From contig CM049307.1 of NCBI GenBank assembly GCA_026874595.1, positions 20,065,079 through 20,129,078 of the forward strand: a stretch of DNA of 64,000 nt, read 5' to 3'. The notes under the pieces are model-generated. The model saw only the letters and a program-made list of their open reading frames with translations. It had not been told where the DNA came from and did not search any database. This DNA comes from Sipunculus nudus (taxonomy: Eukaryota > Annelida > Sipuncula > Golfingiida > Sipunculidae). The position numbers and the translations under genes were made by a program. Every line of letters begins with the position of its first letter. Within the stretch, counting starts at the first letter, position 1. Below are positions 11,640-26,200 of the stretch, piece by piece.

Positions 11640-13152
11640 AATCCTGCTCCAGGCATCAGCAAGTGAACTGAAGGGGCTTCGGTACCCTCTAACCCCTGGC
11701 CCTTAGGGCCTTCCCCGTCCCAACACTCCCTCCCCTCCTTCTCTCAAACATACTTCCTACATGGACCCCACCCATGACTGTCAATTTGGTATGTCTTAGT
11801 TCTGAACCTATCTGGACTATGTTTAAATTCTGTAATATAAAAAAAAAATGAAATACAAAATAAAAACGTGAACTTTTCTGTATATAGGTCGATGTACCCC
11901 TTAAGATGCATTTTGTCTTGGAGCTGATAGAGTTTGCCTCTCTTTGTGGCAATGTTTCTTTCTATTGTATAAGCTTCCTTGATATGTATATGGCTGAAAC
12001 CCGTTGAACGTTTTTATTCTTGTAACTGCTATATGTTAAGCCATATATATTTACTATTACTGCATTGCTACTTGTCAGCGTTTATTCATTAGGAGGTTGC
12101 ATGTGAAGAACTCCCAATATCTGCTCATAAAACAGCTCATAAAGCGCTCTTTGATGATTGAAAACAGAAAAAAGAAACAGAAGAAGTGAAGAACCACCTC
12201 CTTCTTACATATTGCTCAAATATTTCAAATGTAATACATTCTTTCCAATATTACCTTTTACCTTTTGTATAGGATTTATCATATATATTAAACTATGTGA
12301 GGATTCATCTGATTTATCTCGACATATAACGTGTTGTCTGGCTACGTGAACTTTCTGAGAGTTTTATAGACACAGCGGGTAGGGACACACTCTCACAGAG
12401 AAGAGGGTTCGGGAGGACGCGCGTGTTGTCGGGGCCACGCCACTCACGAACCGGGAAGGGATGAAACAAAGCTTCCACCACAAGATCAGTACAGTCACGT
12501 ATACCAAAAACAACACTCGAGTGCTCCCCGTGGCTGCGATAAGAGAAACAGTGGACACCTCCAAACCTGTGATCTTTCCTGTGACTTCGCATGAACAATA
12601 GGTTCGATCCGTCCTTGTCTGCATGGACTGAGGGTGTTGACTAATATACTTCAGAATTCAAGAACCTCGGTATTGGTAGTTGACGGGTGGAGCTGGATGA
12701 GTACGCAGGATTGTGCATTGTCAGAATAAAACAGCAACGTTTATTTCCGAAAGCAGCCGTGATCTGTTGGGGTTTTTTTTCATCAGGATTAATAGGATTT
12801 TTGTTTGGAAAAGAAGTTCGTGCTCAGTGAAGACGTGTATTTTAAAGTTTCAAAATATGCTTTACCTGAGCAGAACTCCGTTGTTGTTCCACCGAATCTT
12901 CATGGAATGTACGGAGATTTAATTTAAATGGATCAGTGGATTTATCGTTTCTCTGTTAATACAGCGGTGACTTTTCTTTGTAAAAACCTTGGTTCACCGT
13001 GTGACATCATCCTGGACGTAAACAACCGGATCACATGCTGACTCTAGTCCTTACGTTAAGGGTGTGATAAATTAATTGTTTTTATAGGAGCAGGAATTGT
13101 GACACGTTACGTTGTTCTTCCGTCTGCTGTGAAGAGTGTGAAGTGATTTCAA
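11640..13152 (+). promoter_or_regulatory. Probable promoter / 5' UTR region of the cadherin gene
   Basis: This is the stretch immediately upstream of the cadherin start codon. It is more GC- and CpG-rich than its surroundings between about 12360 and 12620 (GGACGCGCGTGTTGTCGGGG and similar). No TATA box in a convincing position was identified and no other gene is supported here. The transcription start cannot be placed from sequence alone, and an upstream 5' UTR intron is possible. Confidence 0.35.
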
Positions 13153-13210
13153 ATGAATATGATGAATACCCGCATCTGTATATTCCTTCACTCTTTACTG
13201 GTCAGTCAAG
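13153..13210 (+). CDS. Cadherin exon 1: start codon and signal peptide
   Basis: ATG at 13153 opens MNMMNTRICIFLHSLLVSQ, a short basic n-region and a hydrophobic core typical of a secretory signal, with cleavage likely near residue 20-22. Three in-frame Met codons (1, 3, 4) sit close together, so initiation could slip by three residues without harm. The donor GTGAGT follows directly at 13211, leaving one base of a split Val codon. Confidence 0.85.
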
Positions 13211-16200
13211 GTGAGTCTTTGTGTATGAGTAGATCCAGGCAGTGTGTGTATGGGTAACATATACGGCTGACATAGCTTAATTTTATAACATAATTTACTT
13301 GAACTTTTATTTTGTTCAGCTTATGTCTTTTGACTAGCGGCAGCCTGCGACCCAAACGTCGAATGTTTATTAACTGAAGACATTGGGGTGGCAGTATCCA
13401 AGCTATTGGGTTATCATCAGTTCTAGTACATGCAGATGTCGACGCCATTTCTAACAGTACTTTTTTTCATTTCATCTGCTTGTCGAACTTTCAAAGTAAG
13501 ACATAAGGTGACGTTACTCTGTTGGGAAAAATAATAAATATTACAGTCACGGTTGACTTACGTATATGCAGGCAGTAGTTATTAATAACGAGGCTGATTT
13601 TACTCAGAAAGTGTCTCTGTGTCCGTAATAACATTTTTTCTTCATTATTTAGCAAATATAACACGACCATATAAGCCACTGATGTCGAGAACTACCACAC
13701 AGCAAATATTTCGATCCGACTCTAAGAATGGGTGTTCTGTTATACCTTGCAACTTGACTCACAGGCCCCTATCAGTTATTTTAGAAGGCCTGAGTGTCAT
13801 GTTGTCATGCCCCCATCAGTTATTTTAGAACGCCTGAGTGTTATGTTATCATGGCTATCTGTTGACACGAATTGATGAAATTATGACATGAACAAACGAA
13901 CTGCTGTTTACAAACGTTATGTTGAAAAATTTTGCATTAACGAACAACGTTTTTTATTTGTTAAAAGTCAAACAGTTAAAGGGGTGCAATAATAATTATT
14001 CGGATGCTGACATGCAGTTATATATTATGATAATATAAATATTTACCCCGTCAGGAGAATGTGTTTTTCCTGTAATGTTTTTCTTGATTCAACCTTCCGT
14101 AAATTCATCAGACTGCAATTTAATTTTTTTGCAATGTGTGTGTGTTTTGGGGGGGGGGGGGGGGCGTATTGAAACTTTTAATCCGATCCCGCAACCACCC
14201 ACATATTTCCCTAAGATAGACCCAAGCCCTGCCGGGGGGGGGGGGGGGGTACCAAATATTTTCAGGATTCAAAAGCTCGACTGTCAAGGGTGTGTGTCGA
14301 CCAAGTGGGGTTAGGTGTCTCCTCCTAGGTTATAATTTAATCCGTAAAACCTCCATGAATTATTTAATTTGTAAAACCTCCATGAATTATTTAATTTTTA
14401 AAACCTCCATGAATTCTTTAAGTTGTACGATTAATACTAGGTTCCGTAATATTGTGGATTCAGGTACATAACCTAATGTTATCATTCATTTTGATATGTC
14501 AGTCATTCCAGGAAAACCAGCTCATGTAATTCATTGACATTTGTGGAACTATGTTATCCTGTGAACCTTTGTTGTTAATAACTCGTGTTATATATTTAAA
14601 AAAAAATGAGCTATTTCTATGATAAAATGGCGTTTTATTTAATGGCAAAATTATGGGTTTAACATGCTATACCCCCTGACTGCCCTGTGACCCTCGCCCG
14701 AACAAAATTGCGCCAATGTACTTATATAGTGCAAGTATAGTAATAGTTTGTCTCACAGAAAACGTTTGGTGTAGACTGTTTTCATCTCCATTTAAGCCAC
14801 ATATAATATTTTTTTTGCGCAAGCAGGATAGTACAAATCATCACGACCTGTCTTTAGAGATTTCACGTGTAGTTTCTATTAAGTCATGAGGAAAGCGGTA
14901 TACATGCAATCCTTAAGGTGATATTGCTTTTCTTTAGTGGTTCTTTTGTTTACACTTGTTGCTGGTATTGAGGATAAAATACGTTTCAAATGTCTGTTTT
15001 CAAAATTTTTAGTTTCATCTTTAAGATCTTTTACGACAGGCCTCCGTGGTTCAGTAAAACCCCGACCAACCCAACCCCTCCATCTTGAATCCCTGTGTCC
15101 ATGTACGTATCAGTTGATGTCTTTTCTCAGCAATGGCTGATAATGATATAAATTGCTACTTGGGTTCATTCCATGTGCATGTCCAAGGATGCGGACATGG
15201 CTAAAAATGCATAAAATATAGGAAAGACTGTGTCCGTTAATGTGCTGCATGGAGTGCGGTCCAGAGTACGACTGCAGGGGTTTAAACTGCCGAACTGTTT
15301 ATGTAGCGGTCGATTTACGGAAACGTATGCGGGTGTCATTTTGAGGAGGTGAAAGTCCTAAGAACCGCACAAGCATGCAAAAGTATAACGTTATAACGTT
15401 TTCTATAAAAAAAATGAATGGTGTGCATGCCCGCACCCGCACCACGTCCGTATTTAAGTGGACATTTCGCCGCATGTCCTGGTTATACATGAAACATTTT
15501 ACTTGGGCGTGTTATTTAAAAAAAAACTTCTCTATAGATTCCTCCATACTATAAATATTTATTATAAAATAATAATGATCAACTATTTTGCCTGTATTTC
15601 TTCTGTTTACCTGTTACAGTCGCTTCACAGACATTCCTTGATTGCCCCTCATTTCTTCAACTGCCCGACAACAAGTTCATTGTTTTCCGAGAGGACCAAG
15701 CTGTCGGTAAGTGACTAAGAGTTCCAATTAAAAACAAAACAAAAACGCATGTCGGTTTAAAAGATTTGCTTTTTGAATTACGATATATTTAGTCAGTTTG
15801 CCTATATCAGTTCACTTCTTTATTTTAAGGTTTCAAGTATATTTTTAACGATTATGAATACATGTAAACATGTGTTGTCAATAAAATATATTTTATCATC
15901 ATAATGGCTAAACATTTATAAACAAAGCTCATGATGTGGTAATATATGACAGTTAATATGTATTATCAAATGAAATGTTAAAATTGTCTCAAATACATGT
16001 ATAGTGCTTTAAATTCCAGATAGTGTAAATACCTCCTTCGGTCGATGTCTTTTTATGTTGTTTGTTGCTTATTCCATCCCGTAGGTGCTGTGCTGTTTAA
16101 CTACACATGGCCTAATCTTGGCCTAAAACCTGTCATCCGTCTTTCGCCGGATCCGTCTGATAGCCGAAATGAAGGATATCTCAGGCTCGATGAGGCAACA

Positions 16201-17102
16201 CGTGAAGTCATACTGAACAGATCCCTTGAACTGAACATACTCAATAGTGAACGAACAGTAAAGGTATGTAGTAAATAAACTAAAAAGTGAGCTATAAAGA
16301 CTAAATACACTCTACATTGAAGTAACAATGCAGGCAAAAACGCAATTAACCTTCCGGTATACTATATGTCAATGCAGGTAACGACGAAATATGATCTAAC
16401 GGAAAGGTGAAAATGTATATACTTTAAAACAGTAGCCTTAATGTAAAGTCAGGATAGAATATACTAGCGGAAACAATATATACTAAAGGTAGAGAGGAGT
16501 TAATAGGTAAGGACAAATATAAGAAACAGCTGTAATTAGGTAAGGACGACATTTATTCAAGAGTACACTAAGTTTAAAGGTAAGGACGCAAAATACCAAA
16601 TGATGACTAACTGTAACAGTTTGGACGAAATAAACTTAACTTGGGACTGACATACCATAAAGATAAAGACGGATATACTCAACACTGGACTAACTGTAAA
16701 AATAATGGACGAAACACACTCAATAATTGACCGACTGTAAGTGTAAGGACGAATAAACGCAAAAATTAAAATTTGACATTTTGAGATAGAGCGAACGCGG
16801 TGCGTCACAAAAAAGTGACACGCTTGACCTTCGACTGGGACGAATTAGTTAAAGCCCAATGAAATGTAAAGCAAGTTTGTTTGGGTCTTGCTTAACACCG
16901 AAAAGTACCAAAAATTACCAAAAAATAACCGAAAGTTACCGAAAAGTACCAAAAATTTACCGAAAAGTTCTTAAATATTATAAAAAGTTACTGACAAAAA
17001 TATATAAGCAACTTTTAATTAATGAAAACACCAAAAATGACAAAAATGTTATTTCAGACAGAAGTAAGCATATTGTCTGTTTATTTTTACCCTCTATAAA
17101 GG

Positions 17103-17145
<43 letters not shown>

Positions 17146-20100
17146 TAATTATTTTTATATCTTTGTGGTGGTTATATTGTAGATTCCACAGACAGATGAG
17201 CCTATTCCATGCAATTATACGACACCGACGCCGCCTCAGGTAAGCGGTTCATCAAAGTATTTAAACATTCCCCACCATTATACATTTACTTGTTTTTTTA
17301 GATAGGTCTTAGCTCCTCATATTTCTTTCAACAAACTTGTGAATAATAGCACACATTGGTACAGTTTATAATTTCCTTAACTATCGTAAAAGATAGTGTT
17401 TACCATAATCTGATGTTTTATCAAATTTATTCAGTGTGGCCCGTATACACTACGTGCCCATGTTTCGCTCCCATAACTGTCACTTTTATATGTACACATT
17501 CATCTAACCATATCAATATAAATTGAGATAATGTTTTAGTACACTAACAAATAATGTGAAAACAAAAACTTGATTGAATGAGATGCGAATACTTTCAAAA
17601 GCCAGTTTCTGCAAGTTCCAACTGCTATTCTTTATTCCTGCCTAAATCCAGTATTTTTTCACGATTACTATTTTAATTTTGGCAAACAAGTCGTCATTGT
17701 CACTTCTCTGAAGTTATATAATGAGAAGCCGGGAAATGGCGTCTGTTGCCTTTTAGATTATCAAATTTTGTACCCCCCCCCCACCACAATTACTGTGAGC
17801 GCACATATAAAATAGTTTGGACCTAAACATATTTGAATTTCAGCCAGTGAATAAATTCTAGATCCGCTCAACTCAAGTAATACTCAACGATACTCTAAAA
17901 GTATTTCATAATTTTCCGTTATCTAATACCTTGCATTAGCTAAACCTGATAAATGAATGAATTAATATGAATTTTTAATTAGTTTCACGGTGAAGAAAAC
18001 AATACAGTAATCAAAATAATGAAAAATTAAGCGCCTTAAACGCGGGATATTATCATTTATTTTAGCATGAATGTTTAATGCTCAATTTTGATCGGGAGAA
18101 AACATTAACTTCCTTTGGTTTCATTTATTTTGGTTCATCAGAGTCGCCCTTTATGTTTATACTATATCTCAGAGTTGTACTTATTTGTCATGATGGAACT
18201 GTTAATTTTTCTTTTTTTCCCCAGGCTTTAAAGGATTCAATAATATATAACTTTCAGTGTGAACACAGTTCAGGAGTAAGTAGATTTCATATTCTTCTCA
18301 CTTTGCCACTCAGTATTTATGTTTGTATATAAATATTGTTTCCAGTGCGATTGGTCAGATAGTGTTTATGTTGATTCGAATAAAAAAATATATATTTCAG
18401 TATGCCACGTGTACGACTGTCTGCTCAGTAAACATGCATATAATTGTTATTAGATCAATCTTACATTATTGACGTTCCGAGTGTTGTAACTGGGCTAATC
18501 ATGTAGTATCAAGTATGCGAATGTTTACTTGTATTTATTTTCTTATTTAAGTCTATATTTGTATTTGTTTATGATAAGAACTTAAGGTACTTGTTAGCTC
18601 AGCTGACTGAAAGTCAACTGAGCTATAGCGATCACTCTCTGTCCGTTGTCCGTCCGTCCGGTGGTCTGTAAACAGGGCACAAATTATAACCACTTGACCT
18701 AGAAACTTCTAATTGAACACCCGAATAGGTTCATTAATTGAGATCTCCTTTGCAAACCTGGAATTAAGTCACTGCGACCTATATTCTTTGAGCCATGGGG
18801 CTCCAAATAGTCCCCAGAACAATAGAAGTTTTGATACAAAAGCCCAAGTAAATGACTAAGTAATGCATTGATCCTCGTGAGTTTTTGCATGCAAATTGAT
18901 CATGGAGTGTATTATCAGTTCCTGCAGACTGGTGGTGCTACCCGTATTTTTCGAATTATTACGCATTTCTTCTCTCTTTTTTGAGACCTTCAAAAAAGCG
19001 GTCGTCCGTTAATATTTCGTAACCGTTGGACCTAGAATCTTCTAACTTAACATCCAGGGAGGTTCATGAAAAATCTCCTTGAAAACCTAGCCGAAATTAG
19101 ATATCATATATCTAATAATTAATATTAGATATTAGAGATTAGCCGAAATTACTCATATCCTCCGAGCTGTTGGGCTCGTAAATACCCTAGAACAATAATA
19201 ATTTGATTCTAAAGCTTCAGTATCTGCATAACTAATGCATTGATCGCCATGATTCTTTGATATGGTAATTGATCATGGAATGTTTCATCATTTCCTACAG
19301 ACTGTTGGTGCCACCTGTATCTTTTTTTTTCAATTTTTGTACGCATTATTATCTCTATTTTTCAGACCTTCTAATGAAGCAATCTGCCTGTAAATATGGC
19401 ACAAATTTTAACCGTTAGACATAGAAACTTCTATCAGTACATCCAGGGACATCTTAGGCAAATCAAATCTCCTTAGAAACCTGAAATAATGTCACTGTGA
19501 CCTATAGTCTGCAAGTCAGTGAAAGAACATGATTTTAACACGATTAGTCAGATGGACACAAATGGTAGCAGCTGGATGTAGGATAATCACTGTCACTGTA
19601 ATCTATATCTAAGGTCTGTTGGCAAAAGGCATGACTTTGAGCATTCTGGGAGTCATGTTTTCAATTGTTCAAGGTTCCTTGAATTTAGCTGAGCGTCATG
19701 GTGCATAGGCCACTTGTTTCTACATTTGTATTAAGTCTAAGGATTGACACTAAAACTATGCATGCTAGTATATTTGTGTATCTTTTGTTCCAGACTCTAA
19801 GTAAATTAATAGTGGTTATTATCGAGGAAGTCAACCTACATGACCCATATTTCGAGTGCTCCCCCTACACGACAGAGATTAATGAGGTTAGACATCAGAT
19901 GATGGCTAATTAACCCTTTAATCTATATGATCTTTTCAGCACAGAATATATATATTTTTTTAGCCAATGTACAGAAGGACAATTTATACATTGCATCAAA
20001 GTTCCAATATTTAATATTAAGATTGCATGCAGAACAATAAGAAATTTATGGTAAATACAGTGCACACACAAATGGACAAATGCATATATTCACACGAGAA

Positions 20101-23100
20101 ATACATGTCAGATATGTAAATATACAGAAATTATTAGCTTATGTTATGAAATTACACTTGTAATGGAGTTGTGAAAGAAAATTTTAAAATATCATAATAC
20201 TCAATTACTACCCGGATGAATATTGTCATTCTTCTTAGCCTTGGATAATCTAGATCTGTCTCATCTAGTCAGGTGATGGCCTGGTTATAATTATGATACG
20301 TGTACAGCTGTGACCGTACATAGGTATATACCCTGTTCCAGCTTGCTTTGGCCGGCTCCCGTGTATTCAGGATGAATGGACTCGGTCTCGATGGTGACGT
20401 TTTCGGAAGCATCTCTGCCTATTCACTTGTGGTGGGTATAAAAGTTGAGAGAATATGAGCTTTTGCTTTTAATTTTTGCGATCTTGAAAGTTTACCCCAT
20501 TAATTTCATTTACTTTTAGTAACATAGACATTGTTTCAGGTAAAGGGGAGAACTTATGTACATATAAGTGTACGTGGAATTTCAAATTCGAAGGCCCAGG
20601 GGTGCCAAAACGTGCCTAATGGAGATACCGACACAGACGATCACACGGCGAAAAAAGGCAATTGCTTTACCTGAGTTGACTTTCAGTCAGCCATTCCCTC
20701 TTACATGGAGAACGATACCTTCTCAACTTTCTTGAATACATCATTACTAGTTTTGTGAGGTTATTCATCGAAAACATTTACTTACTGATTTTTGTTAACT
20801 TTTTATAGGCATTTTATTTACTCCAATATATCTTTTCTTTTACATAATATATAAAAAATAAAACTTTTAAATGAACAACAAGGAATTACTTTTAGGTCTT
20901 ATAACTCAAGAGCCCCCCACGAGTGCGTTGCACTCGGGACGACAAAAATAACCTAGATTTTGTACTCACGACACGTGAAAGGTCCATTGGGACATCGTAT
21001 CTGCCTGAAAAAAAATGTATGAGAGTTGTAAACCGTCCGCGTAATGCAGGGGCTAAAATGTCTGCTTTGTCCTGCACGGCTTCTTGTTGTTTTCCGAAGC
21101 ACATACTAAAACCAGTTTGAAAATGACGAAATACCATTTCAAAATGGCAATGTTTATCGTAAATCCCGTCTTTCACCCAGTTCGGTTTCTAGCATACAAG
21201 GTTCAAAGTCACGACAACTATGTTAGATACATGGTTGTTGGCGGAGTTTAATAAAATAAGATACATTTGATAGGAATGTTAAATTGTCACTACATTAAGA
21301 ATGATCTTTAGACTATATACCTGTACATGTGCAAGTCATATGATGTGCCACGACTGTTCAGAATTGCCGACGCCAGGATTCACCATGCTACAAAAAAGCC
21401 AAATTGTAAATGCCTTCGCACGTATGTTATATAATAGTATTATTAATGCATTAATATTATTATATATAATATGACTGAGTGTACAGAATATATATAAAAA
21501 AACGTAAATTGTTCTATATCCTAAATGCCACTGATACGAAACTGTATGTGACATCATAGACCGCTTGTTTAAATTGCTCTTTCGTTTGCAATCCAAGTCA
21601 CTCTGGATTTTTGCTCATTCATTTGCAATCCAAGTCACTCTGGATTTTTTTCTCATTCATTTGCAATCCAAATCACTCTGGATTTTTTTTGCTCATTCAT
21701 TTACAATCTAAGTCACTCTGGATTTTCACTCAAATTTTTGCAATCCATGTCACTGTGGATTCTGAGGAAACCCTTTTTTTAAATATTTTTTTGACATTCG
21801 CCTATACGATGTATGCACCTGTAGCAATGCTTAAATCTTTCCGAGGGAATTGAAGGTCCTAAGATAAAGTGCCTGAAGGCATAGCAAAGCAGCTAATGTC
21901 CAGACAACCAGTTCTTGAGGGCAGGACATATTGCTTCATGCAGATAAAAAAATAAATACTCGTCCAAACACATCAACTTTCATTTAAATCTTTCATTTGG
22001 TTGTATTCATTTTTTTATCTCTACCACGAAGCGCTGGTGTCTTCACTTAAAAATAAGGATATATAATGCTATGAATATTTACTATATTTTCTGTTCCCTG
22101 TCCAATTAACGTTGCAGAAGAAGGGGTCCCGTGCTCTCTCGACTGGAGTTGGCATATTTCATATCACGTGATGTACTTTCAGGATGACGGCGGAGGGATG
22201 TTCATTTTGTCAGGTGGCGCCACTGAGGGACTAATCGTTTTAAATGGTAGACTGGATTATGATTTCGGTACCAGGTTGTACAGTCTTAACGTCTCGGCTA
22301 CAGTACGTTAAACGCCATATACTTCCTCAAGCAAAATTATTGTCTATCATGCATGTCAACTACATGTACTCACAAATGTACTGGAACAAATGTAAAATCG
22401 TAGCGAATATGATAAATCTTTGTACACAACCTTAAGAATACTGCAGATATGTCTTTGTCTTGAAACAGCACAGTAATAAGTAATTACGACATAAGTCTTG
22501 CTTGCTTATTGACCACATTATTGCTTCAAAGCCTGAATAAAACCTTTTACAGTATTAACATGGCCCCTATACCTGTTAACCCTTATACCTGATAAGATTT
22601 AGTTTACATCGAAACAGAAAGGAGAAAGGATGTGACTGATTTGCTTTAAAAATACCTGATGAACAACCATTTCGAAAACTTAATGGTAGTGACAATGGAA
22701 AGTAAAGTCATATAAATCTATTCGATATTTCTGCAGTTGCTTTTCATACCATATACATCCAAGGGAACTAAAATAGGTTTAACACAGAAAATTATGACCC
22801 AATATATATAAATTGTTATTAGAATGTAAGCACGGATATTGAAGCTTATTTGTATGTATTTGACTGCCCATGATATTTTTTTATTCTTTCTGTCATTAGG
22901 ACAGCGTGGATCCGAAACGAAGCAATTGGACATGGGTGAACGTGCGTGTGACGGACGGGGATGACCAGAACCCAACATTTGACCAAAGGCAGTACAACAT
23001 ATCTTTTAAAGAGGAGGTAAAGCATTAGAGATTCGACTTATTACATTACCGCAATCTTTAAAAATCTATATGACATACTAGCCTCTACAAGATCCAGTTT

Positions 23101-23162
23101 ACATATGCAAATTTTGGGACTACCTGAAAACGTAATTTAGACAATTACTTTACACATAAATA

Positions 23163-23233
<71 letters not shown>

Positions 23234-26200
23234 AGAAATGTATACATACAAGAACACTTGAACATACAATAGCCCTTTGTTGGAGTCTTGAACTTACGAC
23301 ATAAAGTCTGCCGGGAGACTTCGTTAATATAATTGTTTTAAAGAAAATGAATTTTCTTTAAAGGTTATGGTAGAATTGATAAAATTGAAAATGTTAAACT
23401 AAGGACCCATGGACCCATTCAGCTGAATTTGATTTTTTAAGATATGTTTAATATGAGCATTTTAAAAAAATATAGGTCCTGTAATCAGTTTGATGCCAAC
23501 CTGTCTATCCAAACTGGAGTTATCATCAATAAATTAATTAGTTTATTGATGGATCCTGTGACCTTGACCCTTTAACCTAGTGACCCCAAAATCAAAAGAA
23601 AACTTCCCCTATCGGCATGTGCGCCATATGTGGAATACGGTAGGTTTGCGATGAAAATTTAGGCTTAAAATGCATCCAAAACCTTCAAAAGTAGTGCTTC
23701 CTGTGAGCGTGGCATTCGGTCTCATGACCCCGGAATCAACAGAGTTCTAACTTTAGTGTCGAAGGAGGGACCAGGGAGGGAGGGAAAAAGGTTATAGGTT
23801 ATCTTTATTTTGTAGTCTTGTGTTGTCTGAGCGATGGGTATGGGGTACCTAAATGTATGAATTAATATCTTATCACAAGGCAATGAAAGCATCTAGAGTG
23901 GCATTGTTTCTGTCCTAATCATTGTATCGATCAATTCTTTCATCACTTTTAAGTAAACTGTCACAATTTTGACCTTGACTAGCAAGTTAATTTAATTGGT
24001 TTTGTGTTGAAGTTAATGTTCATACTGTTAGTCTAGTGTTAGATGTTGTATTATATAAAGGAAATAGCTGTTGAGTGAAAAATTAAAAACCTGCGATGGT
24101 TCTCTACCATGTACATTGATTTAATTATTATTTTAAGTAAATTGACATCAATTTAAACTTGTGTCTTTTTTTGGATAGCAAATGTAAATAAAATATTATC
24201 AATACCAGCAAATGAGCATCGGGAGATGGGCCTGTTCCAAGTTGATATTGTTGATAGGTTAATAGGCCTGACCTATCTTTAGATGTGTCTGAACCAATAA
24301 CCGACATAAAAACATTATTACTATCAGTAAATGAATATCCTGAGATGGGCCAGTTCAAAGTGGAAACTGTTGATCGGTTATTCGGCCTGATCCATCTCAA
24401 GATGAATCTGAGCCAATAACCGATATCGGTAATTTGGTCTGACGAATCTCGACATTTCGAAAAATAATTAATAGAAATTGTTGATCGGTTATTGGGCCTG
24501 ACCAATCATAAGATGGGTCTGAACCAATAACCGACGTCGATGGCGCGCATATATACATTATATAATCCGGAAAAAGTAAATGTTCAAGCCTACCGCATCT
24601 TATTTTACAGGGCAACTCCATCTTAGGCCTAGAGAATTTATAAAGGGGACTTCTAATATGATATAACCGTCCTTTCATTATACACCTTGCTCTCCTTACC
24701 TGACGGAAATGTTATTTTTTTTAGGACAACTCCACGTTCGGTCTGTATTTACCCACGTCTCCTCCTGTGTTTGCTTACGATCAAGACCGAGGTATCAACG
24801 CTACACTAGCGTACAGACTGACGGACGGTGAGTTGGTTTTAAACATTTATCTAACATTCATCAATAAAAACGTGAATCGGAGAATGACAAACAAAGCGGA
24901 TAAATAGCCCTCTTTCTTAACGAGGTTAAACATTTCATCTTGTACTGGAAGGATTAAAAAATGGAATATAGTTTAATTTTTTTTAATTATCAAACAAAAG
25001 TTCATGTAGCTTTAATGTCAATAAAAAGTTCGAATGATCTCAGATGGCATAAAAAAGATATGACTAAACCAGTCCCACGTCAAATATTTGTCAGTACCTT
25101 GAAATAAGAACGAATGCTTATCTATTTACTCTTTTTTATTTACTTTCTTCCGGGGTATAGCCTTGATCGGAATAAATTCTGGTTTCCATTTAGGCACTGT
25201 AATACATCGAGAGGGAAACTGAAATAAAAACAACGTATCCGTTAGGACCATTGCACTAAAAATCACATTACACAATCAAAGGGTTCGTGAAAAGCGCAGT
25301 AATATAAATATTAGTGAAATCTAGGTCCAAGCAGAGTTAGTACAGTTACTTAGTCTATAAAATGCAAAAGACATGCTAAATATATGATGGACGTTTGATT
25401 AACACATATAGATAAAAATACGGTCACTTTAATGTTGTAGGCTACATGGCAAACGGGAAAGTATTGTTTAGCATCGCAAATGATACTGGTCAGGTCCGGC
25501 TTCACCAGGTGCTGGACAGAGAGACAATACCGTCCTACACTTTTGAAGTTCAGGTTAGTTGACTAGGAAATTCTACTCATACAATAGGCATTATAACTGC
25601 GTGTGTATTTAGTTGTTTTTCCAGCGGAACAACAAGCTTTGCTGGGCACGTCAAATAGCTATATATGTAATGGATCTCAATACATTAAATTTAGATTTAA
25701 TGCCAAAAAATATAGCTTGGGTTAATTTAGCATAGATTGTGTACATTGATGACATAAAAATTTTGAGAAGAGAACCACTGGGGAAACATTGTCTGATAAG
25801 GAATTTAGATTACTTTAAATCTAATTTTTTACAATCCTCAAGATAATTGGACGCCACAAGTTAACATAAAATGATAATAAACGCTATTTCTATACCTGTT
25901 AACTATATATACCAGTAATGGTTAGTGGTTTACATTTGACATTCTTCACAAGTATGAGCACTAAAATCTTCAATTTTCATAATATTAGATAAGGAAACTA
26001 TACGTTCCACCACTCTTTAATCCTTTAAGGAAATGCCAGATCTGTCCACACCATGTCCAACAATTCTATATCTTAACCCTACATTGCAATAAAACCGCGT
26101 ACTGTTCAACGTATTAACATGACCATAAAGTAATCAGTGTGAACGTTTCTGGAGTTATTGACGGATTGATTTTCGCACTGTCATAGAAATAGAATATTTT

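Noticed and set aside
12596-12612. tRNA B-box-like GGTTCGATCC
   Set aside because: No A box at the proper distance and no cloverleaf stems.
20892-21176. Minus-strand open frame of 94 codons in a cadherin intron
   Set aside because: No recognisable domain, no splice support, and the sequence looks like part of an interspersed repeat.
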